Source: an uncultured Pelagibacteraceae bacterium
GTDB lineage: Bacteria > Pseudomonadota > Alphaproteobacteria > Pelagibacterales > Pelagibacteraceae
NCBI GenBank assembly: GCA_902513415.1
Contig: CABXMS010000002.1
Location: 1 to 37,419 of the forward strand
DNA length: 37,419 nucleotides
Reading direction: 5' to 3'
The position numbers were made by a program, and so were the translations under genes. The notes beneath the pieces are model-generated. The model was not told the origin of the DNA. It ran no database searches and worked only from the letters and a program-made list of their open reading frames with translations. This document shows, in pieces, positions 28,490 to 37,419 of this stretch; position 1 is the stretch's first letter, and the number at the start of each line of letters is the position of its first letter.

Positions 28490-29563
28490 ATGGGCTTTAA
28501 ATGCGGCATAGTTGGATTGCCTAATGTTGGTAAGTCAACATTATTTAATGCATTAACCAATTCTAGCAAAGCTCAAGCTGAAAATTTTCCTTTTTGTACA
28601 ATTGATCCAAACATAGGAATAGTTCCTGTTCCAGATAAAAGATTAGACAATCTTGCTATAATTTCAAAATCGAAAAAAAAAATTAATACTACAATTTCTT
28701 TTGTAGACATTGCTGGATTGGTTAAGGGTGCTTCAAAAGGGGAAGGACTGGGAAATAAATTTTTATCACATATAAGAGAAGTGGATGCGATAATTCATAT
28801 GATAAGATGTTTTGATTCTGATGATATTCAAAACGTAAACCCAAATGTTGATCCTGTTAGAGATTTAGAGATTATTGAAACAGAAATGAAACTATCAGAT
28901 TTAGAATCTATAGAAAAAAGACTTGATAAAAAAAATAGAAAAAAAATTGAAGATAAAGAAATAAAAATTTTAGAGACTGCAATAGATTGTATAAATAAAG
29001 ATCAAAATCTTGACAAATTAAAGGAAATTTTTTCGACAAAAGATCTTAATAAAACGGGTTTATTGTCAATTAAACCAAAACTTTATGTTTGTAATGTGGA
29101 TGAAAAAAGTATCAATAAAGGAAATAAATATACTGACGCATTTATAGAAATATACGGAGAGAAAAATACAATTATAATTTCTGCAGATATAGAAAATCAA
29201 ATTAATCTTTTGGATCAAAATGAAAAGGTAAACTATATGAAAATGATAGGTTTAAAAGAAACAGGATTAAACTATTTAATAAAAAAAGGATATAATCTTC
29301 TTACACTAGAAACATTTTTTACTTCAGGTCCTGAAGAAACAAGGGCTTGGACTATTACAAAAAATTGCACGGCCCCTAAAGCAGCTGGAATAATTCATTC
29401 AGATTTTGAAAAAGGTTTTATTAGATCTGAAACAGTGAGCTATGAAGATTTCATAGAAAATAGTGGCTGGATAAATTCGAGAACTACTGGAAAAATGAGA
29501 TTGGAAGGAAAAGATTATGTGGTAAAAGATGGAGATATATTAAACTTCCGTTTCAATACGTGA
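28490..29563 (+). CDS. ychF: ribosome-associated GTPase/ATPase YchF (Obg family)
   Basis: 357 residues. P-loop GLPNVGKSTLFNALT near residue 9, switch region NFPFCTIDPNIG, DIAGLVKGASKGEGLGN (G3), a coiled-coil arm around residues 125-180, and the C-terminal TGS domain (TFFTSGPEETRAWTI, APKAAGIIHSDFEKGFIR, ending [11 protein letters not shown]). YchF (OLA1 in eukaryotes) hydrolyses ATP more readily than GTP and is linked to ribosomes and oxidative stress. Its final 24 bp overlap the 3' end of petC on the other strand. Confidence 0.97.
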   Translation: MGFKCGIVGLPNVGKSTLFNALTNSSKAQAENFPFCTIDPNIGIVPVPDKRLDNLAIISKSKKKINTTISFVDIAGLVKGASKGEGLGNKFLSHIREVDAIIHMIRCFDSDDIQNVNPNVDPVRDLEIIETEMKLSDLESIEKRLDKKNRKKIEDKEIKILETAIDCINKDQNLDKLKEIFSTKDLNKTGLLSIKPKLYVCNVDEKSINKGNKYTDAFIEIYGEKNTIIISADIENQINLLDQNEKVNYMKMIGLKETGLNYLIKKGYNLLTLETFFTSGPEETRAWTITKNCTAPKAAGIIHSDFEKGFIRSETVSYEDFIENSGWINSRTTGKMRLEGKDYVVKDGDILNFRFNT

Positions 29564-30316
29564 CCATATTTTTTTCATACTAAAATAAACCAATAAAGTT
29601 ATAATAATCAAATACACTATTGCCCTAAACCCCATTTTGTGTCTCGATTCTAAATGTGGCTCAGCTGCCCATGCAAGAAATGTTACTACATCCCTAGCCA
29701 TCTGATCTTCTGTGGCCAATGTACCATCGGCGTATTCTACTAAATCATCCATAAGTGGTTTGGACATTTTTATATTATTTCCGCTCATATATGTGTTGTA
29801 ATAAACTCCGTCATCCAATTGATATCCGATTGGTGGCTCATCGTATCCCATCAATACTGAATAAATGTAGTCAGCCCCTCCTTGTCTTGCTTTAACTAAT
29901 ACTGACATATCTGGTGGATATGCTCCACCATTTGCGGCTATTGCAGCTTGTTTGTTTGGATAAGGACTAACAAATTTGTCTGACGGTCTACCGGGTCTTT
30001 CGAACATTTCACCATCATTGTTTGGTCCATCAATTACAATAAATTGTGAAGCCATTATTTTTACTTGTTCCTTAGAAAATTCTGGCCCTCCTTTTTCAGA
30101 TAAGTTTCTGTAAGATAAATAATTAAGAGAGTGGCAAGCGGCACATACTTCCGTATAAACTTGATAACCTCTTTGTAGAGAAGATCTGTCAAATTTTCCA
30201 AAAAAACCTTTGAAGCTCCAACCTGGTTCTAAGAGTGTTTTAGTTTGTTCTGCAGAAAATGAATTGGTGCTTAAAAATAAAAATAAAATTCCAACTACTT
30301 TCAATAATTTTTTCAT
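29540..30316 (-). CDS. petC: cytochrome c1 of the bc1 complex
   Basis: 258 residues. A signal peptide (1 to about 22, ending FSA) precedes the periplasmic haem domain with the haem c attachment motif CAACH (Cys58, Cys61, His62), [28 protein letters not shown] and the likely Met haem ligand in NNIKMSKPL, then [12 protein letters not shown] leading into the C-terminal membrane anchor ([12 protein letters not shown]). It accepts electrons from the Rieske protein and passes them to a soluble or membrane cytochrome c. It is last in petABC; the start overlaps the petB stop by 4 bp. Confidence 0.97.
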   Translation of the reverse strand: MKKLLKVVGILFLFLSTNSFSAEQTKTLLEPGWSFKGFFGKFDRSSLQRGYQVYTEVCAACHSLNYLSYRNLSEKGGPEFSKEQVKIMASQFIVIDGPNNDGEMFERPGRPSDKFVSPYPNKQAAIAANGGAYPPDMSVLVKARQGGADYIYSVLMGYDEPPIGYQLDDGVYYNTYMSGNNIKMSKPLMDDLVEYADGTLATEDQMARDVVTFLAWAAEPHLESRHKMGFRAIVYLIIITLLVYFSMKKIWSRIETEV

Positions 30317-31572
30317 ATTTTATTATTATTGTTTTTTGTTGATGATGGATTTACTGACCCTCCAAATACAGGATCGGTTATACTTAATGGCACTTCTAGT
30401 GTTTTTTCTTTTTTCCCTAAAACTGGTAAAATAATTATAAAATGCAAAAAATAGTATGCTGTTGCAACTCTAGCAACTAACAAATATATTCCTTCTGCTG
30501 GCATAGCTCCTACATAACCAAGCACCAGAACATCCAAAACTAAAAACCAATAAAATTGTTTATACAAAGGTCGAAATACTGCTGATCTAACTTTTGAAGT
30601 ATCTAACCAAGGAATTATAACCAACACAAAAATTGCGGCAAACATTGCAATAACTCCCATCAATTTATCTGGAATAGATCTTAATATTGCATAAAAAGGC
30701 AAAAGATACCATTCGGGAACTATATGAGATGGAGTTACCATTGGATTAGCTTCTATATAATTATCTGCATGTCCTAAAATATTTGGAGAATAAAAAACAA
30801 AGAATGCAAAAATAATTAAAAATACTAATAGCGCAAATAGATCCTTGATCACTATATAAGGATGGAAAGGAACTGTATCTTTTGATGGTTTTTTTAACTC
30901 TATTCCTATTGGATTATTATTTCCAGGCACATGCAAAGCCCAAATATGCAAAATAACTAAACCAAAAATCAAAAAAGGTAGAAAGTAATGTAAGCTAAAA
31001 AATCTAGTTAGTGTTGGATTGTCTACAGCAAAACCTCCCCATAACCAATGTGTAATACTTTCTCCGAATAAGGGTATTGCACTAAATAAATTTGTAATCA
31101 CCGTAGCTCCCCAAAAACTCATTTGACCCCATGGCAAAACATAGCCCATAAAAGCTGTCATCATCATTAAAAAATATATTATCATTCCTATAATCCATAT
31201 AACTTCCCTCGGAGATTTGTAAGAACCATAATATAAAGCTCTAAAAATATGAATATAAACTGCCAAAAAGAACATGGATGCTCCATTCGCATGAACATAC
31301 CTTATTAACCAACCATAATTAACATTTCTCATTATATGTTCCACACTACTAAAAGCAAAATCTGCATGAGCGATGTAGTGCATTGCAAGAATTAATCCAG
31401 TAACTATTTGGGTTATTAAACAAAAAGTTAAAATTCCACCAAATGTCCACCAGTAGTTTAAATTTTTTGGTGTAGGATAATCGGCAAGATGTTTTGAAAG
31501 TGTTAATAATGGCAAACGATCGTTAAGCCATTTACCAAACTTTGAATCGGGAGTATAATTATGTTCGCTCAT
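30313..31572 (-). CDS. petB: cytochrome b of the bc1 complex
   Basis: The membrane core of complex III, oxidising ubiquinol at the Qo site. 419 residues from the ATG at 31572 (a TTG three codons earlier is also open, but it falls within the end of petA). Eight or so membrane helices are visible, with the haem-ligand His pairs ([12 protein letters not shown] and the second His in [16 protein letters not shown] on helix [21 protein letters not shown] on helix D), [14 protein letters not shown] and the Qo-site [19 protein letters not shown] Ser/Asn-rich C-terminal tail (about 25 residues) follows the last helix. One base separates it from petA. Confidence 0.98.
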   Translation of the reverse strand: MSEHNYTPDSKFGKWLNDRLPLLTLSKHLADYPTPKNLNYWWTFGGILTFCLITQIVTGLILAMHYIAHADFAFSSVEHIMRNVNYGWLIRYVHANGASMFFLAVYIHIFRALYYGSYKSPREVIWIIGMIIYFLMMMTAFMGYVLPWGQMSFWGATVITNLFSAIPLFGESITHWLWGGFAVDNPTLTRFFSLHYFLPFLIFGLVILHIWALHVPGNNNPIGIELKKPSKDTVPFHPYIVIKDLFALLVFLIIFAFFVFYSPNILGHADNYIEANPMVTPSHIVPEWYLLPFYAILRSIPDKLMGVIAMFAAIFVLVIIPWLDTSKVRSAVFRPLYKQFYWFLVLDVLVLGYVGAMPAEGIYLLVARVATAYYFLHFIIILPVLGKKEKTLEVPLSITDPVFGGSVNPSSTKNNNNKI

Positions 31573-31573
31573 T

Positions 31574-32086
31574 TTATCCAATTTTTATTGTTTTAGCATC
31601 TACAAATTCGTATTTTGGAATTTCTAAATTTTTTGGAGCTGGACCTTTCCTTATTCTTCCAGATGTATCATAGTGTGATCCATGACAAGGACAAAACCAT
31701 CCGCCGTATTCACCTTTGTCTCCTAAAGGAACACAACCTAAGTGAGTACACATACCAAGCATGACTAACCACTCAGGATTTTTTGCTCTATCTTCGTCTT
31801 TTTCAGGATCTGGCAATTCTTTAAGATCTACTTTTTTAGCTTCCGATATTTCTTTCTCTGTTCTTCTTTTAATAAATACTGGTTTACCTCTCCACAAAAC
31901 CGTAATTGATTGACCTGGTTCTAATGAGCTTATATCAACCTCTGTACTAGCTAAGGCCTTAACCGACGCATCTGGGTTCATTTGATCTATAAGTGGCCAA
32001 ACAGCGGCACCCACACCAACAGCACCTAGCGTATAAGAAGCTGTAAATATAAAATCACGTCTTTTGGTTTTTTTTTGTTCCGCCAT
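31574..32086 (-). CDS. petA: ubiquinol-cytochrome c reductase Rieske iron-sulfur subunit
   Basis: 170 residues. The N-terminus has a Tat-like twin arginine (KRRDFIF) followed by the single membrane helix [15 protein letters not shown]. The [2Fe-2S] domain shows CTHLGC (Cys113, His115) and CPCHGSHYD (Cys132, His135), with Cys118 and Cys134 able to form the usual disulfide. The open frame runs up to 32167, but the ATG at 32086 starts directly at the typical Rieske N-terminus, and the extension would overlap trmL on the other strand. First gene of petABC; promoter presumably in the 63 bp shared with trmL. Confidence 0.97.
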   Translation of the reverse strand: MAEQKKTKRRDFIFTASYTLGAVGVGAAVWPLIDQMNPDASVKALASTEVDISSLEPGQSITVLWRGKPVFIKRRTEKEISEAKKVDLKELPDPEKDEDRAKNPEWLVMLGMCTHLGCVPLGDKGEYGGWFCPCHGSHYDTSGRIRKGPAPKNLEIPKYEFVDAKTIKIG

Positions 32087-32149
32087 TAAATTAATCTTTT
32101 TTTTATCTCTAAATATATGATTTAATATTAGTAAAAAAGTTCTTTTTCT

Positions 32150-32632
32150 ATGACAAGAATGACACATGAAAAACTCAATATTGCCCCTAAAATCGCATTA
32201 TATGAGCCTGATATACCTCAAAATACAGCCTCTATCGTAAGATTATGCTCTTGCTTAGGTTCAAATTTAGAAATTATTGAACCTTGTGGATTCTTATTTT
32301 CTGATAAAAGATTTAAAAGAGTTGTTATGGATTATATGGATTTTGAACAAATAAAATTTTTTAAAAATTCAAAAGAATTTTTTAATGAAAAAAAGAATGA
32401 AAGAATAATTTTAATTACTACAAAAGCAGACAAATCCTACACAAAATTTAAATTTAAATCTAACGACACAATATTATTTGGAAGAGAAAGTGCAGGAGTT
32501 CCTGAATCAATACATCGCCAAGTACATGAAAGATTAAAAATACCAATGATAATAAACAAAAGATCACTAAATCTTGCTAACTCTGTTGCAATAATATTAA
32601 GTGAACAAATGAGACAAAATAAATTAATTTAA
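32150..32632 (+). CDS. trmL: tRNA (cytidine(34)-2'-O)-methyltransferase
   Basis: SPOUT methyltransferase that modifies the wobble base of certain leucine tRNAs. 160 residues with [19 protein letters not shown], the central VVMDYMDF, motif 2 [14 protein letters not shown] and motif 3 with the knot residues [17 protein letters not shown]. It could also start at the Met three codons later (32159); the first ATG is chosen only because it is the first. It is divergent from petA and its stop overlaps the hemF start by one base (TAATG). Confidence 0.93.
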   Translation: MTRMTHEKLNIAPKIALYEPDIPQNTASIVRLCSCLGSNLEIIEPCGFLFSDKRFKRVVMDYMDFEQIKFFKNSKEFFNEKKNERIILITTKADKSYTKFKFKSNDTILFGRESAGVPESIHRQVHERLKIPMIINKRSLNLANSVAIILSEQMRQNKLI

Positions 32633-33459
32633 TGGATAATGATATTAAAAAAAAAATAGTAAAAAATTGGTTTAAAGATTTACAAGATCTAATTTGTTAC
32701 CAAATTGAAGAAATAGAAAATTATTCAATAAAGTTCAAAAAAACCGAATGGAAAAGAGATAAAAAAAAAAATCATGGAGGAGGTGAATACAGAATTTTAG
32801 AAAATGGTAAAATTTTTGAAAAGGTAGGTGTTAATTTTTCAGAAGTTTATGGCAAATTTTCTAAAGAACTCAGAAATCAAATTCCAGGAGCAAATAAAAA
32901 TCCAAATTTCTGGGCATCAGGCATTTCTATTGTTATGCATATGAAAAATCCTCACGTTCCCGCAATGCATTTTAATACACGCTATATTTCGACATCACAT
33001 AGTTGGTTTGGTGGAGGAATAGATGTAACCCCATGTTTTAAAGATAATAAATTAAAATCTTGGTTTCATTTAGAATTAAAAAAATGCTGTGATAGACATG
33101 ATAAAAAATATTACAAAAAATATAAAAAATGGTGCGATAAATATTTTTATTTACCTAATAGAAAAGAACCAAGGGGAATTGGTGGAATTTTTTTTGATTA
33201 TAAAAAAAATAATTGGGAAAAAGATTTTGCTTTTGTTAGAGATGTAGGTTTAACTTTTAAAAATATTTTTAATTCAATAATAATAAAAAAGAATAATATT
33301 AGATGGTCTAAGACCGATAAAGAGATACAGTATATAAAAAGAGGAAGATATGTTGAATTTAATTTGCTGTATGATAAAGGCACTAAATTCGGTTTGAAAA
33401 CAGGAGGAAATGTAGAAGCTATTTTTATGTCATTACCACCTCTTGCAAAATGGAAATAG
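32632..33459 (+). CDS. hemF: oxygen-dependent coproporphyrinogen III oxidase
   Basis: Aerobic decarboxylation of coproporphyrinogen III to protoporphyrinogen IX in haem synthesis. 275 residues with WKRDKKKNHGGGEYRILENG, FEKVGVNFSEVYG, the active-site HMKNPHVPAMHFNTRYI, WFGGGIDVTPCF, the RGIGGIFFDY motif and QYIKRGRYVEFNLLYDKGT near the end. A position beside the cytochrome bc1 genes fits a shared haem need. Dependence on oxygen suggests an aerobic organism. It is coupled to trmL and 3 bp from greA. Confidence 0.97.
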   Translation: MDNDIKKKIVKNWFKDLQDLICYQIEEIENYSIKFKKTEWKRDKKKNHGGGEYRILENGKIFEKVGVNFSEVYGKFSKELRNQIPGANKNPNFWASGISIVMHMKNPHVPAMHFNTRYISTSHSWFGGGIDVTPCFKDNKLKSWFHLELKKCCDRHDKKYYKKYKKWCDKYFYLPNRKEPRGIGGIFFDYKKNNWEKDFAFVRDVGLTFKNIFNSIIIKKNNIRWSKTDKEIQYIKRGRYVEFNLLYDKGTKFGLKTGGNVEAIFMSLPPLAKWK

Positions 33460-33462
33460 ATT

Positions 33463-33939
33463 ATGGAAAAGGAACCAATAACAATAAAAGGATTGGAAAT
33501 ATTAAAAGAAGAGTTAATTTTTCTAAAAGAAAAAAAAAGACCTGAAATAATTGCGGCTATTGCAGAAGCAAGATCACACGGCGATCTTAAAGAAAATGCA
33601 GAATATCATGCAGCCAAAGAACAACAGTCTCATAATGAAGGTAGAGTTCAAGAAATAGAAGACACAATTGCCAGAGCAAATGTAATTGATGTAACAAAAC
33701 TAAATAATGATGGAAAAATAATTTTTGGATCCACTGTTTTTCTTAATGATTTAGATACAAGTGAAAAAATTAATTACAAGATAGTTGGAAAAGATGAAGC
33801 TAACATAAAAGAAAAATTAATTTATTTTAGATCACCTATAGGAAAGGGTTTAATTGGAAAAAATAAGAGTGATTTAGTTGAAATTTCAACACCTTCAGGA
33901 AAGAAAAATTTTGAAATTATGGACGTAAAATATATTTAA
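33463..33939 (+). CDS. greA: transcription elongation factor GreA
   Basis: Rescues backtracked RNA polymerase by stimulating transcript cleavage. 158 residues: an N-terminal coiled-coil hairpin ([20 protein letters not shown]) with the acidic tip [20 protein letters not shown], the [19 protein letters not shown] helix, and the FKBP-like C-terminal domain ([26 protein letters not shown]). Stop codons of greA and the convergent cca overlap by 4 bp. Confidence 0.97.
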   Translation: MEKEPITIKGLEILKEELIFLKEKKRPEIIAAIAEARSHGDLKENAEYHAAKEQQSHNEGRVQEIEDTIARANVIDVTKLNNDGKIIFGSTVFLNDLDTSEKINYKIVGKDEANIKEKLIYFRSPIGKGLIGKNKSDLVEISTPSGKKNFEIMDVKYI

Positions 33940-35210
33940 TTTTTAACTACTTTTTCAATTTCTTTTTCAGAAATTTTAAAACTATTATTTACCCAAATAC
34001 TTTCGATCTCTTTTAATTTTTCTCCCAAATGCTTATTTTCTTTTAAGTTATATTTTTCCATAAGTTTTTTTGCTTTAATTGGAAATACTGGCTGATTATG
34101 TAAATTAAAATACTCACTCAATTTAATTAGTTTATTATCAATTTTTTTTGATTTAAAAATTTGAAAATTAATCATATCGTCTAAATTTTTTTTTCCATTG
34201 TAATAAAATATCTTCCAAAGATTCATTTCTGAAAAAGTATTCGGTATTATTGATTTTGAAAAAATATTTTTCAAAAAATTTATTCTCTGCTTATCTCGAT
34301 TGGATAAATTAAATTTATATAAAAAATAATCAGTATTATCTGTTTCATCAATTATCATTAAAGATAATAAAAAAATAAAATCTTTTGAGTAATAATTTTT
34401 AATAGCATAGTTGTTCATTGAACTGAATATCCTAATATTTTTTAATTGAGGAAAAATAAGCAATATTATTTCAAGACAAAATTGATCTTTATATATTTTT
34501 AAAAATCCTTTTGATAAAACTAATTTTTTTAATTCATCTATCAATCTCTCATTTGATAAGTTGATCACTCCATTAATATTTTGCTTTATTATTTTTTTAA
34601 TTTTAAAATCATGTTCTTTATTGCTATAATTAAGAAAAAATCTTATGTATCTAAGTATTCTTAAGTAGTCTTCTTTTATTCTTGTCTCAGGATCGCCTAT
34701 AAAATTTAATTTTCCATTTTCTAAATCTTTCTTCCCGTTGAATGGATCAAATAAGTTTCCGTCTATATCTGAATAAATGCAGTTAATTGTAAAGTCTCTT
34801 CTTGATGAGTCTTCATGCCAATTATCTGAAAATTGAACTTTTGCATGTCTTCCGTCTGTAAATACATCTTTTCTTAATGAAGTAATTTCAAACTTTTTTT
34901 CATTAATAATTGCTGTCAATGTTCCATGGTTTATTCCTGTCTCATAATAATTAATATTATTTTTTTTTAGACATTCTATTACTTGTTCAGGATTTAAATT
35001 CGTTGCCAAATCTATATCGTCAACTATTTCGTTATTAATTATTTTTCTTACACAACCTCCAACATATCTTATTTCACTAGTATCTGAAAATTCTGAAATA
35101 GATTTAAATATTTTTTCTATTGGAAATTTTTCTTTAATTTCTTTAAATAAATAAAATTTTTGACCTAAATTTTTTTTATTATTAAATATTTTATTTATAA
35201 TACTTTTCAT
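33936..35210 (-). CDS. cca: CCA tRNA nucleotidyltransferase (class II, poly(A) polymerase family)
   Basis: Adds or repairs the 3' CCA of tRNAs. 424 residues with the nucleotidyltransferase head YVGGCVRK (near residue 50), the metal-binding DDIDLAT (Asp65, Asp67), [24 protein letters not shown], the [15 protein letters not shown] motif and [21 protein letters not shown], then a poorly conserved helical C-terminus. The poly(A) polymerase PcnB is a relative; the EITSLR and RRDFTIN motifs and length fit the alphaproteobacterial CCA enzyme better. The ATG is 3 bp downstream of the CCA end of tRNA-Gln, so the leader of this mRNA is a tRNA. Confidence 0.9.
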   Translation of the reverse strand: MKSIINKIFNNKKNLGQKFYLFKEIKEKFPIEKIFKSISEFSDTSEIRYVGGCVRKIINNEIVDDIDLATNLNPEQVIECLKKNNINYYETGINHGTLTAIINEKKFEITSLRKDVFTDGRHAKVQFSDNWHEDSSRRDFTINCIYSDIDGNLFDPFNGKKDLENGKLNFIGDPETRIKEDYLRILRYIRFFLNYSNKEHDFKIKKIIKQNINGVINLSNERLIDELKKLVLSKGFLKIYKDQFCLEIILLIFPQLKNIRIFSSMNNYAIKNYYSKDFIFLLSLMIIDETDNTDYFLYKFNLSNRDKQRINFLKNIFSKSIIPNTFSEMNLWKIFYYNGKKNLDDMINFQIFKSKKIDNKLIKLSEYFNLHNQPVFPIKAKKLMEKYNLKENKHLGEKLKEIESIWVNNSFKISEKEIEKVVKN

Positions 35211-35213
35211 ATA

Positions 35214-35287
35214 TGGCTGGGGCGCTAGGATTCGAACCTAGGATGGCGGTACCAAAAACCGCTGCCTTACCACTTGGCTACGCCCCA
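35214..35287 (-). tRNA. tRNA-Gln (anticodon TTG)
   Basis: 74 nt. Acceptor TGGGGCG/CGCCCCA, D-stem GCCA/AGGC-type arm with GTGG in the loop, anticodon stem GCGGT/ACCGC around TTTTGGT (anticodon TTG), T-stem CCTAG/CTAGG with the canonical loop TTCGAAT, discriminator G and encoded CCA. It lies 32 bp after ispE, where an 11-base T run follows the ispE stop without a hairpin, and 3 bp before the cca start codon. Confidence 0.96.
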
Positions 35288-35319
35288 AAATTAATTTCGT
35301 ATAACATAAAAAAAAAAAT

Positions 35320-36168
35320 TTATATAGTTTTAGATATAATACACCAATAGTTCCTATATTTTTTTTTTAATAATTTAGCCCCATTAATTGTGGTTTTTTT
35401 TGATTTGAAATAACCTATTATACTTGATCCAGATCCAGTCATTCTAACAAATAAAACTTTGGGTAAATTTAACATTACGCTTTTTATTTCGGATAATTTC
35501 TTATATTTATTAAATGCAGGTTTCTCCAGATCATTTTGTAAATTAATTAGATTATTCAAATAAAACATGCTTTTGCGGATATTAAATAGAGCCGGTTTAG
35601 AATAAGACCTAACTCCATTATATATATTTTTTGTAGAACACCCAAAATTTGGTTTTACTATCAGTAGATGTAAATTTAATTTAATTTTCGACCTCAATAT
35701 TTCTCCATTTCCTTTTAGGATTGAATTTTTTTTTTCCATACCCAAAATTACATCAGATCCAATTTGATTAACAATTTTATTAATTTCACTCCTATTTAAC
35801 TTAATTATTTTCTTTTCTAATAAATATTTTAGTATTGATGATGCATTCATTGATCCCCCTCCCATGCCAGATTTTAGTGGAATATTTTTTTTAATTTTTA
35901 TTAAATATTTTTTATTATTTAATAATTTTTTTGAGTCTAAGATCTTGAGAAGGATTGTTACAGTATTATTTTTAGGAATATTTTTAGAAAATTTTCCATA
36001 AAAAATAACTTTGTGATTTTTTTTTGATATTTGACTTATTTGAATATCATCACATAAATCTATGAATGAAAAAAAACTTTCTATTCTATTAAATTTAGTA
36101 TTTAGTTTCCCCAATACTCCTAGTGATAAATTAATTTTTGCGTTTGATTTAATTTTGATCACTCTCAT
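35320..36168 (-). CDS. ispE: 4-diphosphocytidyl-2-C-methyl-D-erythritol kinase
   Basis: GHMP kinase of the non-mevalonate (MEP) isoprenoid route. 282 residues with the N-terminal SNAKINLSLGVLGK (catalytic Lys11), the ATP-binding IPLKSGMGGGSMNASSIL (usual form GLGGGSSNAA), the catalytic Asp in QIGSDVILGM and the C-terminal RMTGSGSSIIGYF. The Met and Ser substitutions in the glycine-rich loop are mild. The ATG is 2 bp after the stop of the upstream TPR gene, an alphaproteobacterial neighbour pair. Confidence 0.94.
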   Translation of the reverse strand: MRVIKIKSNAKINLSLGVLGKLNTKFNRIESFFSFIDLCDDIQISQISKKNHKVIFYGKFSKNIPKNNTVTILLKILDSKKLLNNKKYLIKIKKNIPLKSGMGGGSMNASSILKYLLEKKIIKLNRSEINKIVNQIGSDVILGMEKKNSILKGNGEILRSKIKLNLHLLIVKPNFGCSTKNIYNGVRSYSKPALFNIRKSMFYLNNLINLQNDLEKPAFNKYKKLSEIKSVMLNLPKVLFVRMTGSGSSIIGYFKSKKTTINGAKLLKKKYRNYWCIISKTI

Positions 36169-36170
36169 AT

Positions 36171-37419
36171 TTAAATATTATCAGGTCCATTTATTAATTT
36201 TTCTAATATATTTTTTTTCATTTTTTCTTCTGTGGAATCTAGTTTTAAAACATTTTCCCAAAAATATTTTGCTTGCAATTTTCTATCTAGCTTCCAAAGA
36301 ATATCTCCATAATGATCATTAACAATTGGATCATCTGGCATTAATTGTACGGCTTGGATTAGATAATTTTCGGCTTCAATATAATCACCGATTAAATAAT
36401 AAGCCCATCCAATAGAATCTATTATATATGGATCATTTTTTTTTTGTTTGTATGCTCTTTTCAACATATCAATTGATTCATCAATTTTATAATTTCTTTC
36501 CAACCAACTATATGCAAGATAATTTAATACATAGGGATCTTCGGGAATTATATCTAAGGATTTTAATAAGTCGTTATCTGCCATCATGTAGTTACCAATT
36601 CTCTCATAACTCCCTCCTCTTCTATATAATGTATCAGCATAAGCTTCGGAATTATCGTTAATTTTTTTTAAAACTTCATCATAATATTTTATTGCCTTTT
36701 TATATTTTTTATTATTTTTATAAATCGTAGCCATATCAAAAAGTATCTTTGCGCTTGGGTTTTCAATTTTGTTAAATTTATTTTCTATATATTTAATAAA
36801 CTCTTCTGTATTTTTACTTTCTTTAACAATCTCTCCAATTCTTTTAATTTTATACCATCCGTAAATTTCATTATTAAAACTAAATTCATTCAAAACTTTT
36901 TTAGCTAAATCATAATTATTATTTAAAAAATAATTTTCAGCCAATAATGATAAATTAAAATAAAATTTTGGGTTTAGGTAATTTGATATGTTTACATAAA
37001 AGTTTGATTTAACATAATCTTCTTGGGAAGAATAAAGATTTCCAATTAGAAAAAAGAATTCAGCTAAAATATCATTTTCTGACTTACAAGAAAAAAAGTT
37101 ATTAAAAACTTTATAGTTAGATTCGTCTATCCAATTTTTTGCCTGCGAAATTATTAAACTACTGCTTAAAGTATCTATTTCAGATACAAAATATTTTGCT
37201 TTGTTATAATTTTTATTTTCAATAATATTAGAAAGATAAAAGAATAAATATCTTGAATATTCGCCTCCAGGAACATTTATTAAATTTTCAAAGTAAGTAC
37301 CAGTTTTATCATTATTTAAATAACAATTTTGAAAAGCAATTGTTATCAAACTTAATTTACCAAATTTTTCAGTCTTTTCATTTAATCTTTTATTTATAAA
37401 TAAGTTGGTATAGCTTTTT
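36171..37419 (-). CDS. tetratricopeptide-repeat protein, 5' end beyond the window
   Basis: The frame is open to the right-hand edge, so about 415 residues of the C-terminal part are seen and the true start is missing (a TTG at 37349 is only an internal codon). TPR units are clear in the C-terminal half: DMATIYKNNKKYKKAIKYYD, ADTLYRRGGSYERIGNYMMA, LNYLAYSWLERNYKIDESID, DSIGWAYYLIGDYIEAENYL and NDHYGDILWKLDRKLQAKYF. The last units carry the usual alternating small/large and Asp-Pro (EDPYV, NDPYI, DDPIV) pattern. TPR arrays bind other proteins; the partner is not shown. Proteins of this kind often precede ispE in Alphaproteobacteria and may be lipoproteins, which cannot be checked here. Confidence 0.88.
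   Translation of the reverse strand, partial: KSYTNLFINKRLNEKTEKFGKLSLITIAFQNCYLNNDKTGTYFENLINVPGGEYSRYLFFYLSNIIENKNYNKAKYFVSEIDTLSSSLIISQAKNWIDESNYKVFNNFFSCKSENDILAEFFFLIGNLYSSQEDYVKSNFYVNISNYLNPKFYFNLSLLAENYFLNNNYDLAKKVLNEFSFNNEIYGWYKIKRIGEIVKESKNTEEFIKYIENKFNKIENPSAKILFDMATIYKNNKKYKKAIKYYDEVLKKINDNSEAYADTLYRRGGSYERIGNYMMADNDLLKSLDIIPEDPYVLNYLAYSWLERNYKIDESIDMLKRAYKQKKNDPYIIDSIGWAYYLIGDYIEAENYLIQAVQLMPDDPIVNDHYGDILWKLDRKLQAKYFWENVLKLDSTEEKMKKNILEKLINGPDNI

Noticed and set aside
32087..32167. 27-residue extension of the Rieske protein containing a CxxC/H-rich start (MCHSCHRK)
   Set aside because: It overlaps the divergent trmL start, looks like chance translation of AT-rich DNA, and the ATG at 32086 opens directly on a Tat-type N-terminus.
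35309..35319. 11-base T run (minus strand) after ispE as an intrinsic terminator
   Set aside because: No GC-rich hairpin precedes it; homopolymer runs of this size are common in this AT-rich sequence.
37347..37349. TTG as the start of the TPR protein
   Set aside because: The frame continues without a stop to the window edge and the upstream residues look like the same protein, so the gene is truncated by the window rather than starting here.

Overview
The window is a very AT-rich, very gene-dense piece of bacterial chromosome. The base composition, A/T-biased codon use, lysine/asparagine/isoleucine-rich proteins, near absence of intergenic space and alphaproteobacterial gene orders (carA | yqeY-dnaG-rpoD; ubiK-like | lgt-midA-pgeF; petABC | trmL-hemF; uvrC-pgsA; petP-petR-envZ-like) all suggest a streamlined marine alphaproteobacterium of the SAR11 / Pelagibacter type. 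That placement is inference from composition and gene order, not a database result. No mobile element, CRISPR array, phage gene or rRNA was seen, and no stretch of 300 bases lacks a gene. The longest non-coding gap is the ~120 bp between yqeY and carA.

Layout. 1-1.6 kb: 5' part of an amidase gene, then mlaA and mlaC (lipid transport at the outer membrane). 1.6-5.9 kb (minus strand): yqeY, dnaG, rpoD and two tRNA genes packed directly behind rpoD. 6.0-10.5 kb: carA-carB (carbamoyl phosphate for pyrimidines and arginine). 10.5-12.1 kb (minus): a 2OG-Fe(II) oxygenase-like protein and an ELM1-family protein as a tight pair. 12.1-14.2 kb: trxB facing aspC. 14.3-20.0 kb: uvrB, a pteridine-reductase-like SDR, folB, uvrC and pgsA as one overlapping run, meeting ilvE head-on. 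20.9-23.3 kb: MarR regulator, OmpR-type response regulator and EnvZ-type kinase, overlapping. 23.3-29.6 kb: a small UbiK-like coiled-coil protein on the minus strand, then lgt, midA-like methyltransferase, pgeF, prs, rplY, pth, ychF. 29.5-32.1 kb (minus): petC, petB, petA, the cytochrome bc1 complex. 32.1-33.9 kb: trmL, hemF, greA. 33.9-37.4 kb (minus): a 5'-truncated TPR protein, ispE, tRNA-Gln and the CCA-adding enzyme.

Most of the window is conserved housekeeping: replication and transcription initiation, nucleotide-excision repair, folate, phospholipid and isoprenoid synthesis, respiration, and translation quality control. The points worth a second look are details rather than a new gene cluster: a tRNA-Val(GAC) whose D- and T-loops depart from the universal consensus while all stems are intact; a DNA primase that has lost three of four zinc ligands; tRNA genes abutting protein genes (rpoD to tRNA-Val, 2 nt; tRNA-Gln to cca, 3 nt); a four-codon upstream ORF that overlaps the TTG start of carA beside a 12-bp palindrome; and a petP/petR-like regulatory unit about 6 kb from the bc1 genes it may govern.
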